A stretch of DNA of 64,000 nt from Chryseosolibacter histidinae (GTDB lineage: Bacteria > Bacteroidota > Bacteroidia > Cytophagales > Cyclobacteriaceae), in contig NZ_JAHESF010000009.1 of assembly GCF_018598225.1 (NCBI RefSeq), positions 1 to 64,000 of the forward strand, written 5' to 3'. The notes under the pieces were generated by a model. That model made no database searches. It saw nothing but the letters and a program-made list of their open reading frames with translations, and was not told the origin of the DNA. This document shows positions 9,266-18,477 of the stretch, in pieces. Each line of letters opens with the position of its first letter. The first letter of the stretch is position 1. Made by a program: the position numbers and the translations under genes.

Positions 9266-10283
9266 TTAAAACCATCTCATCAAAATCCTTTCCATTTTTC
9301 AGGAATTCGATCTCGATGGGCAAATAAAAGAAAGGAACTTGCACGAGAAATTCCCTGAACTGTTCCGTCTCCATTTTCACAGCATCCTTTTCCGTGGTGA
9401 TCACCATCGCCTGATGCGCCTGGGCCTCCGCCACGATCATCTTCAGATCTTTTTCCGTGTAAACATGATGGTCAGCAAATTCCAGGTGCTTCACCATCGT
9501 ATAGTTACGCCCGACAAAAGCTGCCAGGGGCTCCGCATGGGCAATCCCCGATACGAGCACTACCTTATCGGCCGCGGCCTTTGCACTACCTTCCAGAGGA
9601 ATGACGTTACCGTATCGGATAGATGTAAAGAAAACGGGTTTGTCGCTGTACTTACGGATCTTTTTTTCGATGGCCATCATCGCTTCGGAGCTCAGCTCCG
9701 GCGGACACTTGGTGACCACGATCACATCGGCGCGCCTGGCACCAAAGCTGGATTCGCGGAGGCGTCCTGACGGAAGAAGCAGGTCGTTGTAAAAGGGACG
9801 GCGATGGTCGGTTAATAATATTTGGAATGCAGGCTTTACCTGCCGGTGCTGATAGGCATCATCCAGCAGCACCACGGCGGTGTCGGGTTGCTGGTCCACC
9901 ACATAGGGAACGGCAAGGGCGCGCTCCTCTCCCACGGTGACCACCACCTCGTTGCCGAATTTTTTAAAGAACTGGTATGGCTCATCTCCCAGGGTAGAAG
10001 CGTTATCGGCAGCATTCGCCACCCGAACGCCTTTGGTAGTACGGCCATAACCCCGGCTCAAAGTGGCCACCTTGTAATTGGGTTTCAGCAGCCTGATGAG
10101 GTGTTCGATCATCGGGGTTTTTCCGGTACCCCCCACTGCCAGGTTGCCCACGCTGATCAGGGGCACCTCGAAGCTGGCTGAAGGCTTGTATCCCATATCA
10201 TAAAGACGGTTCCGGATGCTGGTAATAGCATCGTAGATCACGGCGAAAGGAAATAGCAGGATAGACAGGATTTTCAGAACCAT
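9246..10283 (-). CDS. lpxK: Tetraacyldisaccharide 4'-kinase LpxK
   Basis: LpxK phosphorylates the 4'-position of the lipid A disaccharide precursor with ATP at the inner membrane. The 345 residues begin with a membrane-associated helix (MVLKILSILLFPFAVIYDAI). The P-loop VGNLAVGGTGKTP follows at about residues 45-57, then the family motifs TLSRGYGR and LLDDAYQHR. The ATG at 10283 was preferred to the TTG just before it. It is the first gene of the lpxK-porin-miaE operon. Lipid A synthesis and an outer-membrane porin side by side fit a cell-envelope operon. Confidence 0.95.
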   Translation of the reverse strand: MVLKILSILLFPFAVIYDAITSIRNRLYDMGYKPSASFEVPLISVGNLAVGGTGKTPMIEHLIRLLKPNYKVATLSRGYGRTTKGVRVANAADNASTLGDEPYQFFKKFGNEVVVTVGEERALAVPYVVDQQPDTAVVLLDDAYQHRQVKPAFQILLTDHRRPFYNDLLLPSGRLRESSFGARRADVIVVTKCPPELSSEAMMAIEKKIRKYSDKPVFFTSIRYGNVIPLEGSAKAAADKVVLVSGIAHAEPLAAFVGRNYTMVKHLEFADHHVYTEKDLKMIVAEAQAHQAMVITTEKDAVKMETEQFREFLVQVPFFYLPIEIEFLKNGKDFDEMVLNVITNA

Positions 10284-10380
10284 CAAAAATTTTCGGATAA
10301 AAATACAAGATTAGCAGGACGGACAGGATTAACCAAATGGAAGAATAGCACGGCAGGAACGTGCGGCAGCCAGAACCATA

Positions 10381-10429
10381 ACTTTACCTCTAAACTTTGA
10401 ACTTTATACTTTGAACTTTAAACTTTCAC
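10381..10429. repeat. Heptad-repeat array (ctttgaa type), single arm
   Basis: Seven units of exactly 7 bases, close to ctttgaa or ctttaaa, fill the space between the divergent lpxK and Nif3-like genes. No facing inverted arm is present. The same heptamer type recurs at 46173-46248. The array overlaps a possible promoter: TTTG at 10410, 17 bases, then TTAATTTG at 10431-10438. Its -7 box would put the transcript start almost at the ATG at 10446. Confidence 0.65.
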
Positions 10430-10445
10430 CTTAATTTGCAGGTTG

Positions 10446-11549
10446 ATGCCAAGTTCAACAGTCAAAGACATTACGCAGTACCTGGAATCTATCGCTCCCC
10501 GCGCCTACCAGGAAAACTACGATAATGCAGGGCTCATCACCGGAAGCCCGAACGACGATGTGACGGGCGTGCTGGTCACCCTCGATTGTACGGAAGATGT
10601 GGTGCAGGAGGCCATTGCGGCGAAATGCAACCTGATCGTAGCGCACCACCCCATTGTATTCAAGGGCCTTAAGAAGTTAACCGGTGTTAACTATGTGGAG
10701 CGTACAGTGATCAAAGCCATCCGGAACAATATTTCCATTTATGCCATTCACACCAACCTGGACAACGTGCATACCGGCGTTAACCGCAGGATCTGTGAAA
10801 AGATAGGCCTGACGAACCTGCGGGTGCTGGTGCCAAAAAAGGATACGCTGATGAAGCTGGTGACCTTTATCCCCAGCCAGCAGGCGGAGCAGGTGCTGGA
10901 GGCGCTTTACGGTGCAGGGGCGGGCCAGATCGGCAATTACAGCAACTGCAGCTTCACTTTGGAGGGTACCGGCACATTCAAGCCTAACGAAAGTGCCAAT
11001 CCCCACATCGGCAAGGCGCTGACCCAGGAATTTGTGAAGGAAACGAGGGCCGAGGTGATCTTTCCGGCACATGCCGAGGGCAGGGTAATGGAAGCGCTGC
11101 GAAAAGCCCATCCCTATGAGGAGGTAGCCTATTATCTTACTGCTTTAAGCAATGAAAATCAAGAAGTTGGGTCGGGAATGACAGGGGAATTGGAGGCGCC
11201 CCTGGAACCAATCGAATTCCTGAAGCGTTTAAAAACCAGTATGGATCTAAGTGTTGTCAGGCACACCCGTCTTTTAGATAAACCCGTTCAGAAAATAGCA
11301 GTTTGCGGAGGCTCCGGGAGCTTTTTACTGCCGCAGGCCATACAATCGGGAGCCCAATTTTACGTATCTGCCGACTTCAAATACCACGAATTTTTCGATG
11401 CTGAAGACCGGATCACCATTGCTGATATCGGTCATTATGAAAGTGAGGTTTTTACCAAAGACCTCCTGGTGGAGGTTTTGACAAAAAAATTTCCTACTTT
11501 TGCGATCAATTTTTCAAGAACCGTTACGAATCCAATAAGTTACTTGTAA
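10446..11549 (+). CDS. Nif3-like dinuclear metal centre protein (YqfO type)
   Basis: The 367-residue protein belongs to the NIF3/DUF34 family. Metal-binding residues are visible in IVAHHPIVFKGLKKLTG (HHP, about residue 65) and AIHTNLDNVHTGVN (about 100), and near the C-terminus in SADFKYHEFFDA and DIGHYESE. The long form carries an inserted CutA-like (YqfO) domain between the halves (about 130-240, KLVTFIPSQQAEQVLEAL to AHPYEEVAYYL). Family members form toroidal hexamers. The reaction is unsettled; 'GTP cyclohydrolase I type 2' is an old label. The stop is 3 bases before the next gene, which suggests an operon with the coiled-coil protein. The ATG at 10446 was chosen over the TTG at 10443. 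Confidence 0.92.
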   Translation: MPSSTVKDITQYLESIAPRAYQENYDNAGLITGSPNDDVTGVLVTLDCTEDVVQEAIAAKCNLIVAHHPIVFKGLKKLTGVNYVERTVIKAIRNNISIYAIHTNLDNVHTGVNRRICEKIGLTNLRVLVPKKDTLMKLVTFIPSQQAEQVLEALYGAGAGQIGNYSNCSFTLEGTGTFKPNESANPHIGKALTQEFVKETRAEVIFPAHAEGRVMEALRKAHPYEEVAYYLTALSNENQEVGSGMTGELEAPLEPIEFLKRLKTSMDLSVVRHTRLLDKPVQKIAVCGGSGSFLLPQAIQSGAQFYVSADFKYHEFFDAEDRITIADIGHYESEVFTKDLLVEVLTKKFPTFAINFSRTVTNPISYL

Positions 11550-11552
11550 ATA

Positions 11553-12356
11553 ATGGAAAATCAATCAATTGCTCAAAAACTCGAAGCGCTCGTTAAACTC
11601 CAGGCCATTGACTCAAAAATTGATGAACTCAAGAAGCTTCGCGGAGATCTTCCCGACGAGGTTCAGGACCTCGAAGACGAGATAGAGGGATACAAAACCC
11701 GCCAGCAACGCTACGAGGCCGAGCAAAAGGATCTGGAGGAGACCATTAAGAAAAACAAGGAAGGCATCAAAGAGGCCGAAAAGCTCATCAAAAAATACTC
11801 CGAGCAACAGAAGAACGTCAGAAACAACCGCGAGTTCGACGCCATTACCAAGGAAATAGAGTTACAGGAGCTTGAGATCCAGATCTGCGAAAAGCGCATC
11901 AAAGAAGCAAAAGACCAGATCCAGGCGAAGAAAGACGACATCGAAAAGACCAATACCCTCATTACTGAACGCGGCGAGCATCTTGACAACAAGAAAAAAG
12001 AGCTGCAGGATATCATGACCGAAAGCCAGGAAGAAGAGAAAAAGCTCCTGGGAGAACGTGAAAAAGCCTCTAAAAAGATAGAAGATAAACTTTTGAAATA
12101 TTACGAGCGCCTGCGCGGAAGCTTGTCTAACGGGCTGGCCGTGGTACGTGTGGTACGTGGCGCCGCTGAAGGTTGTAACATCGTGATCCCTCCCCAGAAG
12201 ATCGCCGAGATCAGGGAAAAGAAAAAAATTGTTATCGATGAGCATTCCGGTCGTATCTTGGCAGATGTTGACATGGATTCATTGGATGAAGGTGACAAGC
12301 CTAAGACCGCAAAAACCCCTGCTCCTGCCACTACGCGCAGAAGAAAAGTTGAATAA
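11553..12356 (+). CDS. Coiled-coil protein with degenerate C4 zinc-ribbon (zf-RING_7 family)
   Basis: Of the 267 residues, about 5-180 form a long charged coiled coil with strong Glu/Lys/Gln content. The C-terminal part keeps the skeleton of the C4 zinc-ribbon family (NGLAVVRVVRGAAEGC, then IPPQKIAEIREKK). Where the canonical family has CxxC and CEHCGR, this protein has AEGC and DEHSGR, so only one of the four expected cysteines remains and zinc is unlikely to bind. The family is linked to ribosome or RNA metabolism and to septum-related proteins in other phyla; its role here is unknown. A basic tail (ATTRRRKVE) follows. It lies directly downstream of the Nif3-like gene, a pairing common in bacteria. 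Confidence 0.85.
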   Translation: MENQSIAQKLEALVKLQAIDSKIDELKKLRGDLPDEVQDLEDEIEGYKTRQQRYEAEQKDLEETIKKNKEGIKEAEKLIKKYSEQQKNVRNNREFDAITKEIELQELEIQICEKRIKEAKDQIQAKKDDIEKTNTLITERGEHLDNKKKELQDIMTESQEEEKKLLGEREKASKKIEDKLLKYYERLRGSLSNGLAVVRVVRGAAEGCNIVIPPQKIAEIREKKKIVIDEHSGRILADVDMDSLDEGDKPKTAKTPAPATTRRRKVE

Positions 12357-13827
12357 TACATTGATCGTTATAAAGAAGAAGGCAGGCCTTTTCGCTTGCC
12401 TTTTTTTATTGTACGCCGCCCCGGCCCTGGCCGGAGGTGAATGGGTGTTTGACGAAACTACCCGCCGGGCCTACGAGCTTACCCTCAATCTGCAGACCGA
12501 AGAAGCGCTGGAGCTGATCCCCGAACCCCGCACCGCCCAGGAGCATTACGTGGTGGGACTGGCCGAAGCGCTGGAGCTGCTGATCTCCGAAGACCACGGC
12601 AAGTTCTCCGAATACGAGGACCGTTTTCACAAACGCATCGACCTGAAGATCAAAGGCGTTACGGAAGATTACCAGTTCCTGCATGCCGAACTTCACCTGC
12701 AATGGGCATTTGTGTACCTGAAATTCGGGCAGGAGTTCGACGCCGGCTCACGGCTGCGCGAAGCCTACACCATTGCCGAGAACTGCAAACGGAAATCACC
12801 CAGCTACCTGGCTATCCGTAAAACAACCGGACTGCTGGAGCTCATCATCGGCTCGGTGCCGGAGAAATACAACTGGCTGCTCAGCCTGCTGGGCATGCAG
12901 GGATCCATTGCCGAAGGACTGAGCGACCTGGAAGCCGTGCGCACATCAGATTCACCCCTGGCCTTTGAAGCCGATCTGCTGTACAGCCTCACCCAGGGTT
13001 TTATCTTTCAGAAGACAGACATCGGGTTCACCGAAATGAAACGGCTGCTGCAGCAACGGCCCGATAACCGCCTGGCCTTGTTCGTAGGCGCCTCCCTCGC
13101 CATCAAGAATTCACAAAGCGAGGAAGCGCTCACGTTGTTATCAACGCTTGCTTCCAAACATGAAGGCCTCCCCCTCTATTATGCTGATTACCTGCGGGGT
13201 GAAGTGTACCTGCACAAGGCGGAATATCTCAACGCCATTTCTTCGTACCGGTGGTTTGTGAACCATTACCAGGGCCAGAACTACCTGAAGGATGCTTACT
13301 ATAAAATGGGGCTTTGCTACTGGCTGAACGGCAACACCAACGACGCCATGATGTTGTTCAAAGATGCCCGGGCTCAGGGACGTGAAGCTTCAGAGGCAGA
13401 CAAGTCGGCCGCCAGGAGCCTCACCGACAAGCAGCTTCCCAACGTTCTGCTGTCGAAGGCGCGCTACGCTACCGATGGCGGATATTACAAACAGGCGCGG
13501 GAGATGCTCAACGCCATTGTCGCGGAGAAAGACCTGCCCTCCCTGCGTGACCAGGTTGAATATTATTATCGCCGCGCCCGCATCGAACACAAAACAGAGC
13601 AGCTGGCCGCCGCTAAACTTTTTTACCGGCAGACCATCGACATGGCCGGCGATGAGAACTGGTATTTTGCCCCAAATGCCTGCCTCCAGCTGGGTTATAT
13701 CCTCGAGGCCGAGAACAATAGGACTGAAGCCCGGAGCTTTTTCAAGAAGGCGCTTACGTATAAGAAGCACGAGTATAAGAATAGTATTGATAGTAAGGCG
13801 AAGTCGGCGCTGGCGAGAATCAAGTAG
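12349..13827 (+). CDS. Exported tetratricopeptide-repeat protein (DUF3808-like)
   Basis: About 492 residues with a signal peptide (LIVIKKKAGLFACLFLLYAA, cut after ALA). No ATG is usable: the candidates are TTG at 12349 (overlapping the previous stop by 8 bases) and TTG at 12361. An upstream ATG would overlap the previous gene by over 100 bases and hide the signal peptide. TPR-type helices run through the second half (for example AEYLNAISSYRWFVNHYQGQ and KDAYYKMGLCYWLNGNTNDA). The stretch EKYNWLLSLLGMQGSIAEGL resembles the Iml2/DUF3808 family. It probably acts as a periplasmic scaffold. No enzymatic motif is seen. Confidence 0.82.
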   Translation: MNNTLIVIKKKAGLFACLFLLYAAPALAGGEWVFDETTRRAYELTLNLQTEEALELIPEPRTAQEHYVVGLAEALELLISEDHGKFSEYEDRFHKRIDLKIKGVTEDYQFLHAELHLQWAFVYLKFGQEFDAGSRLREAYTIAENCKRKSPSYLAIRKTTGLLELIIGSVPEKYNWLLSLLGMQGSIAEGLSDLEAVRTSDSPLAFEADLLYSLTQGFIFQKTDIGFTEMKRLLQQRPDNRLALFVGASLAIKNSQSEEALTLLSTLASKHEGLPLYYADYLRGEVYLHKAEYLNAISSYRWFVNHYQGQNYLKDAYYKMGLCYWLNGNTNDAMMLFKDARAQGREASEADKSAARSLTDKQLPNVLLSKARYATDGGYYKQAREMLNAIVAEKDLPSLRDQVEYYYRRARIEHKTEQLAAAKLFYRQTIDMAGDENWYFAPNACLQLGYILEAENNRTEARSFFKKALTYKKHEYKNSIDSKAKSALARIK

Positions 13828-13881
13828 GCAGTAGGCAATCCCGATAGCTATCGGGACCGATCGCAGGCGATCGGGGCAATA
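13828..13881. repeat. Two adjacent palindromes after the TPR gene
   Basis: After two gtaggca heptads comes a perfect 16-base palindrome CCCGATAGCTATCGGG (13840-13855). A second hairpin, CCGATCGC-AG-GCGATCGG, follows at 13857-13874. They sit just after the TPR gene and could act as a terminator, although no T-run follows. This opens a 346-base gene-free stretch (13828-14173) made up almost wholly of repeats. Confidence 0.7.
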
Positions 13882-13909
13882 GGCAAAAGCAAATCCACAG
13901 TTTTTGCTT

Positions 13910-14076
13910 CCGGTATCCTGAGCGGTGCAGTGGGTGCTGGCAAGAGCGAGCGAAGGATCCCGTGACCGTTACTGCGTACTTATTTCGTGTACCTGCTCTC
14001 TATATGTATGCATTCCTTTATCCGGGGATCCTTCGTTCCGCGCAGGCCAGCGCACAGGCCTCACTCAGGATACCGG
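13910..14076. repeat. Interspersed ~167-bp element with long terminal inverted arms, copy 1
   Basis: The left arm (13910-13960) begins CCGGTATCCTGAG and ends GCGAAGGATCC. The right arm (14026-14076) is its imperfect reverse complement, starting GGATCCTTCGTTCC and ending CTCAGGATACCGG. A 65-base AT-richer centre (13961-14025) separates them. A second copy lies at 36901-37065. No protein is encoded. The size and ends recall a MITE or REP-type mobile non-coding element. No target-site duplication is obvious. Confidence 0.75.
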
Positions 14077-14138
14077 TCTCATGGGGGGGGCAGGGAAGCA
14101 GTTTTTACAAGGAAGCGGTTTTTACGAGGGAAGTTGCC

Positions 14139-14165
14139 GTGGACTGTCGACTGTGGACCGTGGAC
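14139..14165. repeat. Heptad array (gtggact type)
   Basis: Four 7-base units close to gtggact lie just before the end of the phosphatase gene and right after repeat element copy 1. The same heptamer family appears at 25944-26078, 31498-31726 and 36861-36888. No clear facing arm was found at this locus. Confidence 0.65.
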
Positions 14166-14173
14166 TTATCCCG

Positions 14174-14797
14174 TCAACTGATTCCCTTCAAATGATCGAT
14201 GTCGTTATATAGCTCTACCGAAAAAATAGATCCTGAAAAATTCAGCACATAGAGACAAAGATTCTGGTGCTCGAACATATCCATACACCGGAGCGGGTAA
14301 TTGAGCAGGTGGCAGAGGATGATCCTGATGGCGCGGCCGTGCATGCAGATGAGAATGGTCTTCTCGTGCTCGTGTTTCATGATGTGGTCTACCGCCGGTT
14401 TCATTCTCACGATCACATCGTCGGGGCTCTCCCCGCCTTCAATGCGCAGATTGGTATTGCCCCTCTGCCACTCCTTCAGCATGTGGTGGTAATACTCGTC
14501 TTCTTCGGGTGTTACGCGGTGGCCTTCCTTGGTACCCCAGCTGATCTCGTTGAGGCCTGCCAGCGCCTCGTGCGGGATGCCCAGGTCCATGAACTGCTGC
14601 ACGGATTGCTGGCTTCGCTTTAGCGCCGAAGTATAGATCTTGTCAAAGGAAATATGGCGGTAGGCAGAAAAGAACGCCTTAGCCTGACGTCTCCCCAGGT
14701 CATTGAGGTCTGTATCCACCCCGCTTCCCTGGACGATGTTCTTCAGATTAAAATCGGTTTGTCCGTGACGAACGAGGTAAACTTTTTTACTGATCAA
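14174..14797 (-). CDS. Histidine phosphatase (phosphoglycerate-mutase-like)
   Basis: The 207 residues begin at a TTG (14797): ISKKVYLVRHGQTDFNLKN contains the catalytic RHG loop with the phospho-accepting His. Other motifs are LNDLGRRQAK, YTSALKRSQQS, the acid/base Glu region GLNEISWGTKEG and the second catalytic His in ILICMHGRAIRII. The family includes cofactor-dependent mutases and broad phosphatases such as CobC and GpmB; the substrate cannot be told. An in-frame ATG at 14920 would add 41 cysteine-rich, unrelated residues and would lie upstream of the likely promoter at 14862-14891, so it was rejected. Confidence 0.88.
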   Translation of the reverse strand: MISKKVYLVRHGQTDFNLKNIVQGSGVDTDLNDLGRRQAKAFFSAYRHISFDKIYTSALKRSQQSVQQFMDLGIPHEALAGLNEISWGTKEGHRVTPEEDEYYHHMLKEWQRGNTNLRIEGGESPDDVIVRMKPAVDHIMKHEHEKTILICMHGRAIRIILCHLLNYPLRCMDMFEHQNLCLYVLNFSGSIFSVELYNDIDHLKGIS

Positions 14798-14861
14798 TTT
14801 TGCACTATTTTGGCCCCGCCTTCTTATATAAGCAGGTTTTCCTGCCAGATATAGGCAGGCG

Positions 14862-14891
14862 CAAAAATAAGGTGTATTGGTATTTAAACAA
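14862..14891 (-). promoter_or_regulatory. Candidate Bacteroidota-type promoter of the phosphatase gene
   Basis: On the minus strand TTG (14889-14891) is followed by 19 bases and then TATTTTTG (14862-14869). This matches the Bacteroidota vegetative pattern of a -33 TTTG and a -7 TAnnTTTG. A hairpin with 6-bp stem CCTGCC/GGCAGG (14841-14859) would fall in the 5' leader. The start codon at 14797 lies about 55 bases downstream of the expected transcript start. Confidence 0.4.
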
Positions 14892-14908
14892 CAACAACCG
14901 GTAAAAAT

Positions 14909-14995
14909 GGTGATCAGCAATCGGGTAACCAGTAACCGGTCTAATATCGACTCGACTGAATACCGATTACCGAATACTGACTACCGGTTACCGAT
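14909..14995. repeat. Heptad-repeat island (taccgat type), inverted arms
   Basis: Five 7-base units (taccgat and variants) at 14961-14995 face five units of the reverse-complement type at 14909-14943. They sit between the divergent phosphatase and menI-like genes, immediately before the menI-like ATG. The right arm reappears in inverted form downstream of menI (15431-15550). Confidence 0.7.
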
Positions 14996-15001
14996 TTAAA
15001 G

Positions 15002-15427
15002 ATGGGAATTTTCAGCAAAGACATAACCCTGGAAGCCTTGAACAAGCTCTCACGGAATACCATGGCCGAGCGCATCGGCATCGAATTTACGGCCATTGGC
15101 GATGATTTTATGGAGGCCAGAATGCCGGTGGATTCCAGAACTCATCAGCCCTTCGGTTTGTTACATGGGGGAGCTTCCGTAGCCCTGGCGGAGACCCTTG
15201 GCAGTGTGGCGGCACATTGCTGCGTAGACCCGGCCAAACAGTTTTGTGTTGGCCTGGATATCAATGCCAATCACCTCCGGGGCGTAAGAGAAGGTTTTGT
15301 GACAGGGGTCACCAAACCGATCCACATCGGAAAAAAAACGCAGGTGTGGGAGATCCGGATCAGCAACCAGAAAGAAGAGCTGGTGTGCATCAGCAGGATC
15401 ACCATGGCTGTTCTTGATAAAATGTAA
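15002..15427 (+). CDS. menI: Hotdog thioesterase, probable DHNA-CoA thioesterase MenI
   Basis: The 141-residue PaaI/YdiI-type hotdog protein has the catalytic signature FGLLHGGASVALAETLGSVA, in which HGG and the Glu of AET align with the E. coli YdiI (MenI) active site. MenI frees 1,4-dihydroxy-2-naphthoate from its CoA ester after MenB. The position just upstream of menF, menD, menB and menE makes this role likely. The family alone would also allow a general acyl-CoA thioesterase. Heptad-repeat islands flank the gene on both sides, so it may be transcribed apart from menF. Confidence 0.85.
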   Translation: MGIFSKDITLEALNKLSRNTMAERIGIEFTAIGDDFMEARMPVDSRTHQPFGLLHGGASVALAETLGSVAAHCCVDPAKQFCVGLDINANHLRGVREGFVTGVTKPIHIGKKTQVWEIRISNQKEELVCISRITMAVLDKM

Positions 15428-15430
15428 AAT

Positions 15431-15550
15431 GGTAATCGGTATTCGGTGATCGGCAATCGGTTTAATACCGATAGCTGGTTCACCAACTGATTACCTGATT
15501 ACTGATTGGCAGATTACTGATTACCTGATTACTGATAACCGATTACTAAC
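15431..15550. repeat. Heptad-repeat island (ggtaatc type), inverted arms
   Basis: Units close to ggtaatc at 15431-15465 repeat every 7 bases. The reverse-complement units (gattac-containing, spaced 7 or 8) fill 15486-15550. The island occupies the whole gap between menI and menF and could form a long hairpin in the operon transcript. Confidence 0.7.
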
Positions 15551-15553
15551 TAG

Positions 15554-16750
15554 ATGAATACAGTCACTTCAGTTTCCGCAGAGATAAGTTCTGAAACTGA
15601 AATACTCAACCTGCTTTTGAACCACGCGTTGGAAAACGATCTTCCGATAGCCTTCTGGCGTCTCCCCAATACTTCCACCCGTTATCTGATCATCTCGCAG
15701 GAGTACCGTTCGCTGGAAAAGAACTCTCCCATCGAAGAGCTGCCCGCAGGTTTTATGTTCGCACCTTTCGACCGCGACCGCACAACGCTGTTCCTGCCCG
15801 CAGACTTTATCTTCAGGTTCGAGAACAATGTGCTCACCTCACCCGAAACCCCGGCGGAGATCGCTTCGGCAGCCTGGCTGTCGCAGAAGTTCAGGACCTG
15901 GCCCGTAGGCAAACGTGTATACTTCAAAGGAAACACAACATCATCCGCTGCGGGCAACGGCACCGACTTCATTCAGCTCGTGCAAAAAGGTGTAGCCGCC
16001 ATCGAAGCGGGAAAATTTGAAAAGATCGTTCCGTCGCGCACCAAACTTGTAGACCTGCCCGACGATTTCGATATCGTGAAGGCATTTGAAAACCTCTGCA
16101 GCAAATACACCAACGCCCTCATCTCTTTTGTGAGCATTCCCAACACCGGAAGCTGGCTCGGCGCCACGCCTGAAGTGCTGGTGACCGTGGAAGATAAAAC
16201 CATCTTCAAAACGGTAGCCCTGGCCGGCACCATGCCCTACCAGGAAGGTATGAACCTGCGAAGCGTGGCGTGGACCCAAAAAGAGATCGAAGAGCAGGCG
16301 CTGGTGGAGCGTTACGTGATCAGCTGTTTTAAAAAGATCAGGCTTCGCGAATACGACGAGCATGGCCCCAAGACCATTGTGGCCGGAAACCTCGTGCACC
16401 TGAAGTCGGATTTTACAGTCGACATGAAGGCCACCAACTTCCCGTTGCTGGGCTCTGTGATGCTGCAGCTTCTTCACCCCACGGCGGCCGTGTGTGGCAT
16501 GCCGCTGGAATCATCCATGGACTTCCTGAAAGCCCATGAAGGTTATGATCGCGAATTTTACGCGGGCTACCTCGGCCCCGTCAATGTAGATAACAATATT
16601 CACCTGTTCGTGAACCTGCGCTGTATGAAAATGCTCGACGGCAAGGCACTGCTCTTCGCCGGCGCGGGTGTCACCATCGACTCGGTAGCAGAGAAAGAAT
16701 GGGAAGAGACCGAGGTGAAGTTCAACACATTGCTCAACGTGATCCTTTGA
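15554..16750 (+). CDS. menF: Isochorismate synthase MenF
   Basis: The enzyme turns chorismate into isochorismate, the entry step of menaquinone synthesis. The 398-residue protein has the chorismate-binding fold. Visible motifs are KFEKIVPSRTKLVDLP, SWLGATPEVLV, ALAGTMPYQEG, EEQALVERYVI, HPTAAVCGMPLESSMDFL and a C-terminal AGAGVTIDSVAEKEWEETEVK with Mg2+-binding Glu residues. The N-terminal domain is short, as in Bacteroidota homologues. The stop shares bases with the menD start (TGATG). Confidence 0.93.
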   Translation: MNTVTSVSAEISSETEILNLLLNHALENDLPIAFWRLPNTSTRYLIISQEYRSLEKNSPIEELPAGFMFAPFDRDRTTLFLPADFIFRFENNVLTSPETPAEIASAAWLSQKFRTWPVGKRVYFKGNTTSSAAGNGTDFIQLVQKGVAAIEAGKFEKIVPSRTKLVDLPDDFDIVKAFENLCSKYTNALISFVSIPNTGSWLGATPEVLVTVEDKTIFKTVALAGTMPYQEGMNLRSVAWTQKEIEEQALVERYVISCFKKIRLREYDEHGPKTIVAGNLVHLKSDFTVDMKATNFPLLGSVMLQLLHPTAAVCGMPLESSMDFLKAHEGYDREFYAGYLGPVNVDNNIHLFVNLRCMKMLDGKALLFAGAGVTIDSVAEKEWEETEVKFNTLLNVIL

Positions 16751-18477
16751 TGCGCTTTCAGCCGATCTACGATATTGCAGAACTCTGCGCCAGGAAAGAT
16801 GTGACCGATGCAGTGCTCTGCCCCGGCTCGCGGTGTGCGCCGCTCACGCTGGCCTTCACACGCCACCCACACATCACTCCCAGAACCTTCAGCGACGAAC
16901 GAAGCGCAGGCTTTATCGCCCTGGGCATGGCACAACAGAAAAAAAATCCCGTGGTGGTGGTCTGCACGTCAGGCACCGCGGTATACAACCTTGCCCCGGC
17001 AGTAGCCGAAGCGTGGTTCAGCGAAACACCGCTGGTGGTGCTCACCGCCGACAGGCCTTCGGAATGGATCGCCCAGCACGACGGACAAACCATTCACCAG
17101 GCCGAGATCTTCGGCAAACACGTGAAGAAATTCTACCAGCTTCCTCAGGATTATGATCATGCCGACAGCCAGTGGGCCATCAACCGGATCGTGAATGAAG
17201 CGATCAACCTCGCCCGGCAGGAACCACAAGGCCCGGTGCACATCAACGCCCCGTTCCGCGAACCCCTGTACCCTGAACGGAACGAAGCCACCACCTATAG
17301 CAGCGATGTACGCGTGATGCGGGAGCACCGTAATGCCTACACGCTGACCGATGAACAACAGCAGAAGATCAGGCAGGAATGGTCTTCTTATCACAACATC
17401 CTCATCGTGGCAGGCCAGCAGCATCCCGACGAGGCGCTTGCAACGGCACTCGGAAGCTTCTTCGCAAAACATGATGTGCCACTGGTGAGCGACATCATCT
17501 CCAACCTTCACGAGGGAGGCAAGAGCATCCGCCATGCAGACCTGTTCCTGGGCCAGGCATCGGAAGACCTGAAAAAAACATTACGTCCCGACCTGCTGAT
17601 CACCTTCGGGCAATCGCTCATTTCCAAGAATGTAAAACTCTTCCTGAGAAAATACACACCCAAAGCACACTGGCACCTTCAGCCTGAAGGAACCGCAGCC
17701 GACACCTTCAAACATGTAACCGATATCTTTCAGACCTCACCGGCTTCCTTCTTCGGGTTCATCAGCTCCGTTCAGCAGGACGAGACCTTCGAGAACCAGA
17801 AGCAGCACAATTACACCAAGCTGTGGGAAGTAGAAGAGCGGCGGGCGCAACGTACCCTGGCAGATTTTTTCGGCAGCGGAGACCTGGCCGAGATGGAGCT
17901 GGTGAAAGAGCTGATCGATCAGCTGCCCGAGCACAGCAACCTTCACCTGGCCAACAGCATGAGCGTTCGGTACGCCAACTTCATCGGCCTGGAGGCAAGG
18001 CGAAAAGGCATTCGTGTGTTTTCCAACCGCGGCACCAGCGGCATCGACGGGTGTACCAGCACCAGCGTGGGGCATCACCTCGCTTCGGGCAGGCCCACGT
18101 TCCTGATCACCGGAGACGTGGCCTTCTTCTATGACCGCAACGCGTTCTGGCACAACTACCCGATACCGGGATTAAGGGTGCTGCTGCTGAACAACCACGG
18201 CGGCCTGATCTTCAACGTGATCGACGGCCCCGCTTCCATGCCCGAGGCACGGGAATATTTCATCACCCGCCAGGCACTGAAAGCACAGAAGCTCTGTGAA
18301 GAGTTCGGCTTCGATCACCTCATCCTCGACAGCCGCCGCAAGCTGAGAAATGTGCTGAAAGATTTTCTCGACCTCGATGGCAGAACGAAGATCCTGGAGT
18401 TCGAGACCGATGTAACCCTGAACAAAACCGTATTCGATAACCTTAAATTGAAAATCAAAAAAAGCTATGAGCTATAA
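16750..18477 (+). CDS. menD: SEPHCHC synthase MenD
   Basis: MenD is the ThDP-dependent enzyme that adds a succinyl-semialdehyde unit, from 2-oxoglutarate, to isochorismate. The 575 residues show [13 protein letters not shown] (conserved ThDP Glu), [17 protein letters not shown], the arginine loop [29 protein letters not shown], the metal/ThDP motif [15 protein letters not shown] and [11 protein letters not shown]. The ATG at 16750 overlaps the menF stop. A longer in-frame start at 16699 would only repeat menF sequence. Confidence 0.95.
   Translation: MRFQPIYDIAELCARKDVTDAVLCPGSRCAPLTLAFTRHPHITPRTFSDERSAGFIALGMAQQKKNPVVVVCTSGTAVYNLAPAVAEAWFSETPLVVLTADRPSEWIAQHDGQTIHQAEIFGKHVKKFYQLPQDYDHADSQWAINRIVNEAINLARQEPQGPVHINAPFREPLYPERNEATTYSSDVRVMREHRNAYTLTDEQQQKIRQEWSSYHNILIVAGQQHPDEALATALGSFFAKHDVPLVSDIISNLHEGGKSIRHADLFLGQASEDLKKTLRPDLLITFGQSLISKNVKLFLRKYTPKAHWHLQPEGTAADTFKHVTDIFQTSPASFFGFISSVQQDETFENQKQHNYTKLWEVEERRAQRTLADFFGSGDLAEMELVKELIDQLPEHSNLHLANSMSVRYANFIGLEARRKGIRVFSNRGTSGIDGCTSTSVGHHLASGRPTFLITGDVAFFYDRNAFWHNYPIPGLRVLLLNNHGGLIFNVIDGPASMPEAREYFITRQALKAQKLCEEFGFDHLILDSRRKLRNVLKDFLDLDGRTKILEFETDVTLNKTVFDNLKLKIKKSYEL

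Noticed and set aside
10410..10438. Promoter giving a leaderless Nif3-like mRNA
   Set aside because: TTTG-N17-TTAATTTG fits only loosely and lies in a heptad array, where such matches arise by chance; noted in the repeat entry only.
13925..14212. Several short plus-strand frames (60-95 residues)
   Set aside because: They read through the inverted-arm element and heptads, and the proteins are repeat-derived.
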